64,000 nt of DNA from positions 480,870 through 544,869 of the forward strand of contig WMCF01000112.1 of assembly GCA_009792885.1 (NCBI GenBank). Reading direction: 5' to 3'. The notes beneath the pieces were generated by a model. It was not told the DNA's origin, did no database searches, and saw only the letters and a list, made by a program, of their open reading frames with translations. Positions 50,221 to 62,476 of the stretch are shown piece by piece; within the stretch, counting starts at the first letter, position 1, and each line of letters opens with the position of its first letter. Made by a program: the position numbers and the translations under genes. Source of the DNA: Eremophila alpestris peregrina (lineage: Eukaryota; Chordata; Aves; Passeriformes; Alaudidae).

Positions 50221-51983
50221 AAAGAAATCCAAGGCAAAAGCAATTCTGTGACTGAGGGAGGTGATGTCCGTGTCCTCTCCTGTAAACATGCAACTTCCCT
50301 GGATTATGTAGGGACAACAATACTCTAACCAGCCCTGTGCACTGAATGAAGGAATGGTCAGTGATCAGTTTAGATGAAATAATTGCATTTTTTTCAGTGC
50401 AAGATCAGAGGAAAGTTCCAGTAGCATTTCTTGCCTTCTCTGCTTTCAGCTGTTTGCATGTTTCAGTGCTATCTTTCAGCTCTCTGTGTTGCTAGGGTTT
50501 CACCACACTCCTCTGTTCAGTTCTGGAGGATGAAATGAGTGTTTTATTGCAATCGTCTGGAATTTTCTTCATTCAGCCTTGCAGAAAAAGTACATCTGTC
50601 AAATGCACCTGTCTTTCTACTCTGAACTGTCAAGAATTGATGCATAACTCCCAGAAGTATAGAGGAGTTGTTCTCAGCACCTTGACTTTTCATTTCTAAA
50701 TCACCCAAGATTCTCCTAACCTTTTATTTGCCTCACAATCACACAGTAAATTTGCAGCAGACTGACTTCTCACTCAGCCTTCCAGACTGTTTCCTCCACT
50801 GAGGTGTTTCTATTTTTCCACTTCGTCTGCACGAGCTTAAGCCCATGGGATTTCCCCCCAGGTTTGTGGATGCTTACTTTAACGTGCAGAATATTATAGA
50901 ATTTGAGGTTTTTGTGGCAGCTGGGCTGGTATGACATGTTTTAAAATGGCATTCATTTCACTTTACTTGATTTCGCTGAAACTCTTTCATTGCCGTCTCC
51001 TGTGCCTTCCCAAACTCCTCCTCATTTTGGATCATCCAAACAAGATCAGTAAAACTTTAACATGAGTGTGTCCTTAAAGGTAAGGAATTCAGGGAATAAG
51101 TTTGAGAATGACAGATTTTGAATACAGTCTCCAAATTTTAGATTTTATGCAAATTAGGAAAAGTACTAGAGCTTCTTTCTTCTGTAGTTTTAATAGCAAT
51201 TGTTATATATAGAGAAAAAAACTGTTAGTCCTCAACCAGTTATAATTATGTTGATGTTATACGTTCATTTTGGAATCCTAATCAGGTTGATTAATACAAT
51301 CATTAGTTTATAGTTGTCTCAATATCATCTTTTATGGGGTCACATGTGGATGATGAAGGCAGAATCATGTTGATGCTTCAAATCAACAAGTTGTAATTAT
51401 GTTTGAAAATTGAATTGGGTTTCTCATGGCCATTAAGATGAGTATGGAATATCTCCAAGGGTAGAGATTCTCCTTTTCCACTCACTTCAGCCTGGCTTTG
51501 GCATCTGTACCTCTCCCAGTAGGCAGCTCTGCAAAGCAGAAGGTCCCTTCCTGCCCCTTTCCCTCTGAGCCCTGTGTGTCTTCTCCAGGTAGACAAAAAC
51601 AGCTCTCAGCCTCTGTGTGAGGTTATGTGCAGCAGCTCTCCACTGCCCTTTACCTGGTCTGACAAGGTATTTCACACCCAAGGACTTGGATCTGCCCCAT
51701 TTCAGTGCTTGAACTCGTGTCTGTGTGTCCAGTTTGCTCAAAAGTAGTCATCCTCTGCTTATGGGTATTTCTGGTCTGCCCCAGGAGCTCTGTGAGCAAA
51801 CCTTGGGCCATTTAATTCCCTGAGCCCTTCCTGTATCCCTCAGCACTGCATCCTTCACCTTACTGAGCAGTGGGTCCACATTTCACTGGGTTTTCCTGCT
51901 GCTGTACCTTCTTCACCACCTTCCCATCCTTTGGCAGTCATGTTTCTCCAAGCTCTGTGTGTGTGGGGCATATTTACCCTTAG

Positions 51984-52668
51984 NNNNNNNNNNNNNNNNN
52001 NNNNNNNNNNNNNNNNNNNNNNNNNNNNNNNNNNNNNNNNNNNNNNNNNNNNNNNNNNNNNNNNNNNNNNNNNNNNNNNNNNNNNNNNNNNNNNNNNNNN
52101 NNNNNNNNNNNNNNNNNNNNNNNNNNNNNNNNNNNNNNNNNNNNNNNNNNNNNNNNNNNNNNNNNNNNNNNNNNNNNNNNNNNNNNNNNNNNNNNNNNNN
52201 NNNNNNNNNNNNNNNNNNNNNNNNNNNNNNNNNNNNNNNNNNNNNNNNNNNNNNNNNNNNNNNNNNNNNNNNNNNNNNNNNNNNNNNNNNNNNNNNNNNN
52301 NNNNNNNNNNNNNNNNNNNNNNNNNNNNNNNNNNNNNNNNNNNNNNNNNNNNNNNNNNNNNNNNNNNNNNNNNNNNNNNNNNNNNNNNNNNNNNNNNNNN
52401 NNNNNNNNNNNNNNNNNNNNNNNNNNNNNNNNNNNNNNNNNNNNNNNNNNNNNNNNNNNNNNNNNNNNNNNNNNNNNNNNNNNNNNNNNNNNNNNNNNNN
52501 NNNNNNNNNNNNNNNNNNNNNNNNNNNNNNNNNNNNNNNNNNNNNNNNNNNNNNNNNNNNNNNNNNNNNNNNNNNNNNNNNNNNNNNNNNNNNNNNNNNN
52601 NNNNNNNNNNNNNNNNNNNNNNNNNNNNNNNNNNNNNNNNNNNNNNNNNNNNNNNNNNNNNNNNNNNN
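51984..52668. other. Assembly gap (685 Ns)
   Basis: All bases are N. Both flanks are more GC-rich than their surroundings, a common cause of short-read dropout. Long open frames drawn across this gap are artefacts. Nothing can be said about its content; the true length may differ from 685. Confidence 0.99.
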
Positions 52669-54039
52669 TGTAGCCAGAACAGTTTCCCCAGGACTCCCTG
52701 TGGGTCCGCCCTGGTAGGGAGCAGCTCCTGGTGCAGAGGAACCAGTGTGTGCATTAAAGAAGGGGATCATGGCAGATAAAACAGCACTGCAAGAACTGTG
52801 ATCAACATCCAGAAAACTCTGCGTTGTTTTCTCCAAAATGAGTTTCACCCTCAGCATGCAGCTCCAGAGGGGGTGTGTGTGAGATGAAATACAGCTTTGC
52901 AGCTGTAAACCCTGAGACAGAGCAACTCCTTCAAACTCTTATTCAGCAATAAAACATTAAAAGCTTGTTTCATCTATTCTTTTGACAACCATGTCTTAAT
53001 GACCCAGAAAAGAGGTATCCAAGCAAAAATGTAGTAGGACTCTAAAACCCTAAAGGAATTCAGTCACTAAATTGTCTACAATTATGTGACACCCACACAT
53101 GCTGGCTTAATGTATTACACCAGGAACGTGTTGACGACTTCACCGGCAGTTTCACATTAAAATCACTGAGCAGAGCATGGAGATTTTATTTTTCGCTCTT
53201 TATGTGGAGAAGTAAATTTAATAAATATTTTGTGAATATAATTATTTTATGTTAACTATATTTACATTGGCATATATCATTTTAAAAGGAACTATTAAAC
53301 TCAGCAGTAAGGAGAGAGAATATGTATATATACAGTTCTGCTCGTTAAGTAGGGCTGTGAACTGACTCCATCATCAAACTTGAGGTACATAAATGGAAAG
53401 GATATGCCTGTGAAATATTTTACAATTTCAGTGTTCTCATTTCTCTTAGCAGTGCCAATCTGATTTTTTTTTTCCCATCTCGGTGAAAATGTGGATAAAA
53501 TTATTTTTTCCATGTGGATTCAATTCTTTAGCCTTAATTGAAATGATAATGGTTAATAGAAGAAGGGTATCTAATAAATTTGAAACATTTCGAATTTAAA
53601 CTGAAGATATTTTTCCCTTTATAATCTTTTAAAGTGATAACTGCTAGATCAAGTAAACTTTGGTTAGGGTGGCCTTGTGTCATTATTAAACGTTTTTGTA
53701 TAAACAAAAAAGCTTTAGAACAGAAGGAAGGTAAAAATTGTTGGAGAGACTGTGCACAGTATTTCTGGTGTCTCAACATTGCTGCAAATAAAGTCAAGAA
53801 ACCTGTTTTAAGTTTTCACAGAGAGTATAATAGTTCAGGAATTCAAGTGGAAATGGGTAGGCCTTGAAAAAAACAGACATGCTGAACACTGTGGAAAAAT
53901 ATCAGTTGCTTGAGGGAAATCTTGCTGGAGATCACAGAAACATATTAATATTCATTGAAATTAAAACTTTTTTTTTCTTTGACTGTCTTTATGCATTAGA
54001 GGAAAAAGAATTCCAGGATTTTGCCAGAAACCTAAGGTG
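52669..54039. other. Unique noncoding sequence
   Basis: Right flank of the assembly gap, GC-rich for about 200 bases and AT-rich after that. No gene or repeat is recognised. Confidence 0.65.
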
Positions 54040-54175
54040 TAACACATTTCTGCTGTTCAATGTCAAGCAAGTAATGTTATGCCTCAGTTTCCCTGGCCAT
54101 AAATGGGGATAATGATACTTACCTCCTGCAAATTGCTTTGGGAACTTTTGATTATGAAAGTTGAATATGATTATT
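54040..54175 (+). mobile_element. MIR/CORE-SINE fragment
   Basis: The segment contains gcctcagtttccc (from 54081), a 'taaatggggataatgatact' block and 'tacctcc', the most conserved portion of MIR-type tRNA-derived SINEs, in the correct order and spacing. Upstream, 'tcaagcaagtaatgttatgcctcag' resembles the 'gggcaagttacttaacctctctgtgcctcag' part of the consensus. The downstream 'aaattgctttgggaacttttgattatgaaa' resembles the tail of amniote MIR variants. The tRNA-like 5' head with A and B boxes is missing, so it is 5'-truncated. Such copies predate the mammal-reptile split and are sometimes kept as regulatory DNA. Confidence 0.75.
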
Positions 54176-57100
54176 CATTATGTTTGCGTCCTATGAATAT
54201 TCTAGTGAATGTGTTTCGCAAGGGGATGATTAATTTTCAACAAATATCTGAGACTTGAGAAAATGAGTTTATATCCTCATAAATATAAATGTTCTGTTTC
54301 AGCTGCTGAGGAAATGTGACATATTTGTATTCCATACAAATCAAGGCAGTATTCTCAAATGAGGAACACTGAGCCCACACGTGTTAATCACATGTTCTTT
54401 CATGCCAAGAGCTATCAAGCTTCCCTCATGCCAAGAGGGAACTGTTCTAAGAAATACACGGATATACTTTTAGACAAAGTAAGAAAGAGATGCAAAGTTT
54501 ACAGAGATATGGTTATTTCCACATGTTACAGAGGTAAAACACAGGGGGTGTTTTCTCTGACAGGTTTTAAATATGCAGAGTGCCATGATGTGACTCAGAT
54601 GGTGTGGAATGACATGGGCTATGAATGTCATGTCACAAATGTCACTCCAGTGCCACTGTGGGGAGGTCACGGATTAATAAGTATATATTTCAGAAAGGCT
54701 TGAATGCCAAGAGATGGGATAATCTGTGATGGGTCTGTATAGATTTTTGGAGTGGTCAGTCACCCTCAGTGGGAGGAATGCTTGCCTCACAGCTGAGGTT
54801 CTCATTCTCATTGCTCTCTCTCTTTCCTCTGTGGAGATGTTTAGATGCTGTAATTACACAACACTGAAGACCCCTTTCAGGTAGGCTGAAGAGATCAAGT
54901 CTTTGTCCACCAATAAGATACATTTTTCTAACCTTGAAGCCTTACTTGTCACAAGTTTCCTCTTTTCCTCTAATTTCTCAGCTCTCTTTGATTACCAGAA
55001 GCTGTGTAATCACATGGTGTGCAACATTGTCTTGTTCTTAGACTCATTCATTGTCAGATCCTGAACTGGGGTTTATTTTGGTTTGTACCCAGCATTGTGA
55101 CAGAGTATCTGAATTACCTTTTGACTTAATCTGCACTTTCTTGTCAGAATTGCAGCTTTTTTGGTTTCAAGCTGTCATTCCCTTGGTAGGATCTGTTCTC
55201 TGTGCTCCCTGGTCTATAACTCTGCTCAGTATTTGTCTCAACACAACTTTCTCAAGAGTTAAAGGCTTTCCATATGTTTTTTGTCACTGTGTAATCTACA
55301 ACTTTTAATAGTATTTTTATTCAATTGTGTGATCAAAATTGTCCTCCTTCTAGTGATTATTTTATTCCTTCTTCCTGCTCTTTTCCAACTACACTACAAC
55401 CTACCAGTCATCTTTTACCAAATAACTGTGTGTGTATTTTTAAAAAATCCTGATGTAGGGCTATTCATAATTGAAAAACCCCACCAAAACAGTTTGTAGT
55501 TGAAATGTTTAAATCTAATTAACAAAACAGAAGAGAATGAGTATCAGTATTGTTATCTTCACCTTACTATTGAAGAATGACATGTAAGCAGTATCTTTTT
55601 AATTATTTAAGAAGCATACTTGCCTAGGTTTGGATGAAGACAAATATGCTTCATTTTGAGGACCACGAGCTAAGAAGCAAATAAGAGCAAGAGGAACCCA
55701 TTTTCATCCAAAACCCTTAGTTTTAAATTTTTTATAACTTTTAATCTCTATGATTGGAAAACAAGGAGCAGCTCAAGAATGAGCTGTACCCACAGAGGTG
55801 GGTTTGGGGCTGACCCTGCATTTAGTCACTGTTATTACTAAATAACTCTTTTCATCAACAGTGACATCTCAACCTTCCCTAAAAAGACGCAGATAAAGCT
55901 GTCATGCAAGGAATAATTTTCATTTCTAGAGATGAAACTCTAGAAGCATCACTGGGATATGGGGACCAGGAGACAAAGAAAACTTCCAGGTGACAAAAAA
56001 GGCAGTAACTGAAGAGAGTGTTAGTGCAAGATTTCTGTAGGATATCGTTAAGAAAAGTTATTTTTGCTTACAAGAGCCTAATTGAATAATTATTGCCCTG
56101 TGGGCTGAGCACAAGTCAGCAAACACTCACTCCAGCCCTGTCTACCAATCTGAAGATTAGTTGGGCCACTTAAAAAAACCTAAATAAAAACCCCAGCAAA
56201 AGCAAGCCAACAAGCCAGAGCTTTATAATTTTGTCAACTTTCATTTGATTTCATTTTTTTCAGAGGTGTGAATAGATATTGAATTGTGCCTGAAAAGTGT
56301 GATTGTTTTGTCACTCCTGCTGCACCAGGGGATTTTTATTTTGGCAGTTATCGTTAAGTAAAAACTGCCAGTGAAAGAGTTGAGCTAGAAGAACATATTT
56401 GAAAGATTCCTGCACCAGTCAAACTCGCTTAGCCCCTTAATCCCTTACATTGGCAGTTGAATCCAAGAAAAAATGTAGCAGTGCACAGAGGAGCTATAAA
56501 CAAACAAAGCTTGAAACTCTTGGCACCTTAAAAAATTGCCTGTTTCTTGTAAATACATTGCAATAAAACAATAGCTACTGAACATTAGTGGGGAAAGAAA
56601 TCAGCCATGAGGAACTCAAAGTAGGTGGCCTTCCAATTGTGGGGGGAAAACATCAGGAAAGCAAGCAGCTGAGATAAATCCTGCAAATACCATGCAGGGT
56701 TTTTGAGGCCTTATTAATAAAACACACTGCCAGAACACATGCAGAAAACCAAGTTAGTTGATCATTTGAATGGTGGAATGTTTGTCCAAGTCACCAAAGC
56801 ACTCCATTCCCTGCAATTTAAACAGCTTTCTTTGATAACCCATTATAAGCCCAGCCTTACACTCCCTCTTGGCCCTGATAGCTCATACTCAGAAACAGTT
56901 TTGCTACAGAATATGGGAAAGGAATAAAATCAGGTGTCCCATTTGTAAAGTGCAGTGATGACAGCAAGGATTTATTCTCATAATTCACTTCACTGTGAAT
57001 TGCTTGAGTATCCTGATAAAAATGCAACGGGAAGAATTTTTGTGGTGACTTAATGATGCACGTGCCTCCAACTGTAAAAACCAATATTTGGAATCGGTTT

Positions 57101-60100
57101 GTACTGAAATTCTATGGTATTAACATCAAAATTGTGTAAAATACAGACTGAGAGAAATACTACACAAAACAAATGGCAAATGGACAAAGTGAAGTTCTTT
57201 AGTTGGCCACTTTCTATATGGTTTTTATTTTTGGCAGCAACAATATATTTCTATCACTGCCCTTTTTGGTGGGTGGGGTGGGCAGGTGAAGAATCAAGAG
57301 AAAACTGTAGGAATGAAGCACAATTATTTAAAACTGAATTTGCTTGTTATCTTCTGTAGTTTGCCCTATTTTTGCTCTCCCCTTGAAGCAAGACTGGGGT
57401 GAGGCAGGGAGGGCCATGCAGATGAACTGGGGTTTAACCAGGTGCTTTCAGCAAGGAGACTTCTTGCCTGAAGGAGTAGACCAGATGCCACATCAGAGAG
57501 GAGGATTATTACTTGTAATTTTAATAAGAAGTAGAGGGAGAGCCTCTAGAGGATAAGATGGATGTATCTGGGAGTGTTGCAGTGTCTCAAACCTCAAGTT
57601 ACTTCCCCTTGTGTAGTAAACTCTGTGTGGGAAAAGCAGGAGGTGCAGCTCTCTTCATTTGTATGGAGCTCCTCCTTGGAGTGGTTAGTAAAACATATGC
57701 TGGTATGCCTGTGAGGTGAGGATTGCAAAATCACATCCCCTGAGAGTGTGTACTACACACAGTCTTGTTAGCAACAGAATTTAATAAATCCCACATCTCC
57801 AGGCTGCCCCAGGTGAGTTTGCATCCCGAGCTGCATCATTTCCAGGGCACACTGCATCCTCCAGCACCCACTGCAGGCCAGGGGAGAGGCTTCCTTGGCA
57901 CACCCTCCTCCTCCTCCCAGCTTCCTGAGTGACTGCTGGAGGCTGTGAAGGAATTAACTTTTGGACATGTGTTTGCCTTTATAGAATTTATCAGCTAAAT
58001 CTGAGCAGTTTGTGGGCTTATTTAAGGCTGGAAGGAGCACAGGCAGCAGCAGTGGTTCTAAATGTGTGTAACTCTGCACTGTGTGAGCACAGCAGAGCAG
58101 GCTCTGATCCCTGGGACCTTTGGCATGGAGAAGGTGCTCAATATCTGTAATGCCATTTGATGTCACCCTTCAAGACAGAGGATTTAATTTTGCTGTTTTT
58201 CTGAGCATGATCCCCACAGAAGTCAGTTCTGCCAGGGAGGTGTTGAATTGCTGCTGCAAGAGACTGAAACCCTCCCAGGGAGTTCTTGAGCAGTACAGGC
58301 ACACCATCATAGGTGATTAATATACCATCATGTATCAATCATGTGCCTCAGTGCTATCATCTCTGGAGATCAGAGAACATGTGATTTGTTGTTTAAGAGT
58401 GAACTCAATAGATAATCCCTATTTACTTTGCAGTACTTGGAAAGCCCTTAAGTCAGAATGGTCTTTTAATTGTATGATTTCCATCAGCATCCAAGATTTG
58501 TTCACTGTTTTGCATTCACTACGTCATAATTTCTTCCTGGAATTCACAGGGGACTTATTTTCACTTGCATGAAGATCTCTTCATGCTGTTCTGTCAGTGA
58601 AAAGGAGACTTAAAGTGGGAGTAAATTACACTAATATCCAGTGCAGTTACATTGTCAGAGATGTAAAGCAGGGTTATTGCTGTAGAATATGATGTCCGTC
58701 TGCTCTCTTCAGTTCTGAACAAAAAGGAATTCTGCCCTTAACTAAAAAGGAAGTGGTGACTTAGATGAACAGAAATGGCAGCAGCCCTTGTTGCTGCACA
58801 TCTGATTTCAACCCAGTAGAAGGGAAGAGGTGCTGTTACCATTTTCTAAGTGATGATGTTCCCCAGGATGACTGTGCTGCTACTTCAGGTAAAATCCTAA
58901 AGGAAAAGAATTGCAGATGCTTTCCTTGCTGGTGTTTTAGGCTAGAGAATATTTGTGTCTGCATGGGCTGACAGTATATGAAATATGAATTACTACCAGT
59001 GAGAAATGAGAGTTTATTAAAAAGAAGCGCTTATCTTCAGAGAGAGATAATCACAGTGCATTTCCAGTTGCATTTCTTAAAAACAAACAACCAGCTCCCC
59101 AAAACCACAGCCCATCAAGGAAAAACTTAATGGGAGAGACCTGTAATGTGTTTTTTAAAAATGTGGTTTGGTATTTGAGCACTGCATATAAAAAGGAGAG
59201 CTCTTTAAATCCACTTATGATCTTCCTATCTCCTGGGTTTCACTTTAGAATTCAGTGTCATCATAACACACAAGGACACTGTTCCTCCTGGCTTTAATCT
59301 GTATCTTCCACTAGGTTAATTCTCATTGAAACCAGCAATATCCTTCCTTTCATGAAGGATTCCTTTATGAGGCACTCTTAAAATTTTTGATCTTGATTTT
59401 TGTACTGCTGACTGATAATCAATCTTTGTTTTATGAATAATATCTTTTGGTATAAATATTTTAATTAAATTTAGCAGGAATTATTATGAATAATATATTT
59501 TACCATCAAAAGCAATCACGAATACTGTAGTATTTGATGTTCTGGATTTTCTTTACCATATAAAAGGCTTCCCTCTGCCTGTTAAGTTACATTAGCTGTT
59601 TAAAAATATAAATACATAAATGATAACTCTAAATATTTCACTTTGTCTTTTGTCCTGCACATAATTTCACAGGCTCATTGCAAAGTGAACATGTGGTTTT
59701 GACAAATTCAAAGTAAGTTCTTGCTGTGTATGATGTAGCTCTCAGTGGTGCTAGAAATTTCCAAAGCCAGCTTCACCAATGAGTCTGGTAACAGTGGTGT
59801 GAACTCAGAAATCAGTGGTTCTTGTTGGTTTGAGGCTGGCAAATATTTAGTGTTGGATTAAAATGTCATTTGTAGCTGCTTTTTTGATGGAGGGCTCACA
59901 AAACAAGAGACTCAGTGCTGGGCTCTGTAGATGAGTGGCATGCCCCAAAAAGGTCCCAAAGGAAAAGAGCAGAGGAGCTGTGGCCACACAGGCTCTGTTG
60001 GGCTCTCTGGGCTTTCTTCTTCTGTAACCATGGCCAAGCAGGAATAAAAGGGAATTTGCAGGTCCCAGATGTGCAGCACAGCAGCTCCTTTGGTCCATGC

Positions 60101-61841
60101 CTTTTGCTGGTGTCAGCTTGAAATGAGGATCTCAAACTCAGCATAGAGAATGAAAAAAGTGAAAGGGAAAGAACAACTCCCATCATTATTTTATTCACTA
60201 ATTGGGCTTAATTTCCAACAAAGCTATTTTGGTCCATTAATTTCTGCCTTCATGCTCCCCTTGTTTATGAGAAATTATCTCAACGCAGCTGTTTGGCTTT
60301 ATGAGTAGGCATTTTTTGGTTTGGACTACTTAGATCTTTCTGTCTTGTGCTTTTAACTTTGGTGAAATGGCTTTTTCATCAGTCTGAACTTTTGTTTCTT
60401 TGGATTACATTGTAATGTACTAGATTACATTTGTCTGTGGAACTGGGGGTATAGAAAATAGTGCCCCTGTAGTCTTTATTTTTCTGTCACGTACTTGCTG
60501 TTATAATTTCTGCTTTTCGCTGCTGATTTTTGCAGGAAACTGCAGCAAAAACAACATAAAAAGAAAAGCCAGTTCAGGAATATATGAACCTTACTTTATA
60601 TTCCAACACAAACTTTAGCACTCTGCTTAAGGAAAAATGTGGAGGAAGATTAAATTTACTATGTATTCCTAAACATCCCACCCTTTCTCAGCAAGGCAGT
60701 GAGAGCTGGGTTGTTTGGGAAGCAAGCATTTGCCTGCCTGCAAAGTGAGGGGCGATGCAGGGAACACCCTGCACGTGGATCACAGGCAGAAATGGAAGAG
60801 GGGACTGAGAAGAGAGACAACTTTGTGCAGTCTAAAAGCAGCAAGCAGCTAAAGCACTCCTAAATCAATAACTGCTTGCTAGACATTCACATTGTTTTTA
60901 ATAGAAAGCCTTGAAATGTGTTTCTGTAACATGAAACTCAGTGGTGGTGTGAAACAGTATTATGTAATTGTCCACACACTCCACTTGAAGCTGTAGGGAA
61001 AATGCAAAGCTCTACAGATCTATATTTTATCCTGTGTAATGTTCACTAAAGCTTTACAGCAGGCTTAATCAGTTGGACATGAATTAATGATGGTTATCAA
61101 ACAGAAAATAATGAATTCCAAATAAATACTTATTGCATAATTGAAGTCACAAGAATTTTCTATGAATAAAATATATTTGTATTTACAATGCATAAATTCA
61201 GTTGTGACACTGTTGGCCATAAACAGCTTTCTGATGGAAGTATTGATGAGCTATGTTAAATTAGTAATAGCTTGAATACATTTCTTAATTATGTCACCAA
61301 CTTCGTGTGCAGGAATGTTGTTTGAAGTGAATTGGCTGCCATTTATTTTGTCTGTTCTAGGGGAACAAAATGGTGGGATTTTTTTAATTTTTAAAATCTA
61401 ACATATACTCAAGAGCCTCAGCTGATGATAGAATGCTTTGGATTAGTCACTTTTGTTTACATATGCAGTGGATGTTATGTAGTTTGCTTCTGCTTTGCCA
61501 AAGACAACTCAGGTAATTTTGTCATCGATGCAATAATCACCACAGATTTGCATGTATTGGAGAAAACATAAATATGTTACTCTGGGCCTTCTCAAAGAGC
61601 AAGGCAGAACGTGCCAGACAGCTGCATGCATGCTGCAGTATTAACAGAAAAATATGTTTTAAAAACAAACAAGCAAATGTAAAATATAATTTGGGCGTAC
61701 TCGGGGGTAACACTTGAGTCATCACAGAAATCCTGTGTGACACAGACTATTGGTGTTTGGAATTAAAACTGGAAGGCTCAGAGGAGTGGCAGTCTTGGCT
61801 GTGCCCAGGGTTCTGTGAGCTCATGCTGGGCTTGGCCAGGG
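54176..61841. other. Unique noncoding sequence
   Basis: A 114-codon frame (54359-54703) follows the MIR fragment; it has no known domain, and with a stop in about 6% of codons one such frame is expected in a window this size. A consensus donor CCAG|GTGAGT at 57813 lacks a good acceptor upstream. 56070-56150 ('ctaattgaataattattgcc') may be constrained. No gene is seen. Confidence 0.65.
59031..59050. promoter_or_regulatory. Convergent pair of GATA motifs
   Basis: TTATCT (59031-59036) and AGATAA (59045-59050) face each other with 8 bases between them. Paired GATA sites are common in enhancers. This is motif evidence only. Confidence 0.25.
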
Positions 61842-61847
61842 ACAGAA
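61842..61847. repeat. Target-site duplication, left side of solo LTR 2
   Basis: ACAGAA directly precedes the LTR and is repeated exactly at 62471-62476. Confidence 0.88.
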
Positions 61848-61957
61848 TGTCGGAGTTATCTCTTCTGAGATTAACCCCGGCGGTGTAAATCTTTCTTCTC
61901 ACCAGCCCATGCTTGAAAGAAGGAATTGGAGAATGTCCAGGTTGTGGACTGCAGATG

Positions 61958-61963
61958 TTTATT
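61958..61963 (-). terminator. LTR 2 polyadenylation signal
   Basis: The minus strand reads AATAAA about 95 bp downstream of the TATA box, within a block identical to LTR 1. Confidence 0.6.
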
Positions 61964-62057
61964 TTACAAATCTTATCTCTAAGTTCTTTCTGTCCAGTGT
62001 GAAGTTCACAGGCAGCTGGAAAAATGGATTCTCCCCTGCCCACGGCAGTGTCTGGGC

Positions 62058-62064
62058 TTTTATA
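62058..62064 (-). promoter_or_regulatory. LTR 2 TATA box
   Basis: The minus strand reads TATAAAA at the position equivalent to that in LTR 1. The GC box of LTR 1 is degraded here: its CpG has become TG (plus-strand CTGCCC at 62036-62041). Confidence 0.55.
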
Positions 62065-62470
62065 TTCTAAATTACATTAACATTGTTTTTCTCTAAACAC
62101 TAATAACTAAAACCCATGTCATGTAGTGAAATTTTACCTTTACCAATCCTAAAAACTCATCACCCTTTGCAAAGAGGAAAAGGAAGACAGAAACATGTGC
62201 TCTTATCACACCGATCTGCCTCCATCTTGACTCCATTTATGTCTATGTAGCAAAATATAAAAATCCTTCTACACACCCAGTGACATAACAAAAATCACAC
62301 CAATCAAACCCTTGTGACCTCCAAATCCTCAGACAGCCCTGACAGTGCTTTTCCCATGGGCTGAGACCAAAAACCTCCACTGTTTCAGGCACAGGCCAGG
62401 GAGGACCTACCCCCCCTGTCCAGGCTCCTGCCCATCCAGGAGAACCAGAGAGATACTCTGGTTTGCCATT

Positions 62471-62476
62471 ACAGAA
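62471..62476. repeat. Target-site duplication, right side of solo LTR 2
   Basis: ACAGAA directly follows the aligned end of the LTR and matches the left copy. Confidence 0.88.

Larger units (their letters stand above)
45851..51983. other. Unique noncoding sequence
   Basis: No gene is recognised. A GC-rich patch at 47590-47860 carries five overlapping frames on both strands, a composition effect. The palindrome pair at 50174-50220 is listed separately. A basic 84-codon minus-strand frame at 51487-51741 next to the gap resembles no family I know. Confidence 0.65.
61848..62470 (-). mobile_element. Solo LTR of the same endogenous retrovirus family, copy 2
   Basis: This 623-bp element matches the LTR at 26814-27442 over its full length, with roughly one difference in ten bases over the portion I compared by eye; most of the differences are transitions and small indels. 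It carries its own perfect 6-bp duplication ACAGAA (61842-61847 and 62471-62476), different from copy 1, so the two are independent insertions and not the ends of one provirus. On the minus strand the TATA box (62064-62058) and AATAAA (61963-61958) are both intact. The end that should read TG on the minus strand instead reads AA (plus strand ...GCCATT in place of ...GCCACA), although the duplication still abuts it. No internal retroviral sequence is present. Confidence 0.92.

Noticed and set aside
51855..52857. Open frames of 252-314 codons
   Set aside because: They span the run of Ns; nearly all of their length is unknown bases.
57790..57820. Exon ending at the consensus donor CCAG|GTGAGT
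   Set aside because: The donor is perfect but no upstream acceptor has a convincing pyrimidine tract.
58765..58971. Cysteine-rich 68-codon frame as a small secreted protein
   Set aside because: No signal peptide, and the cysteine spacing matches no known family; fits a chance frame.
26814..62470. The two LTRs as the ends of a single 35-kb provirus
   Set aside because: Each has its own different target duplication and the DNA between them has no retroviral genes.
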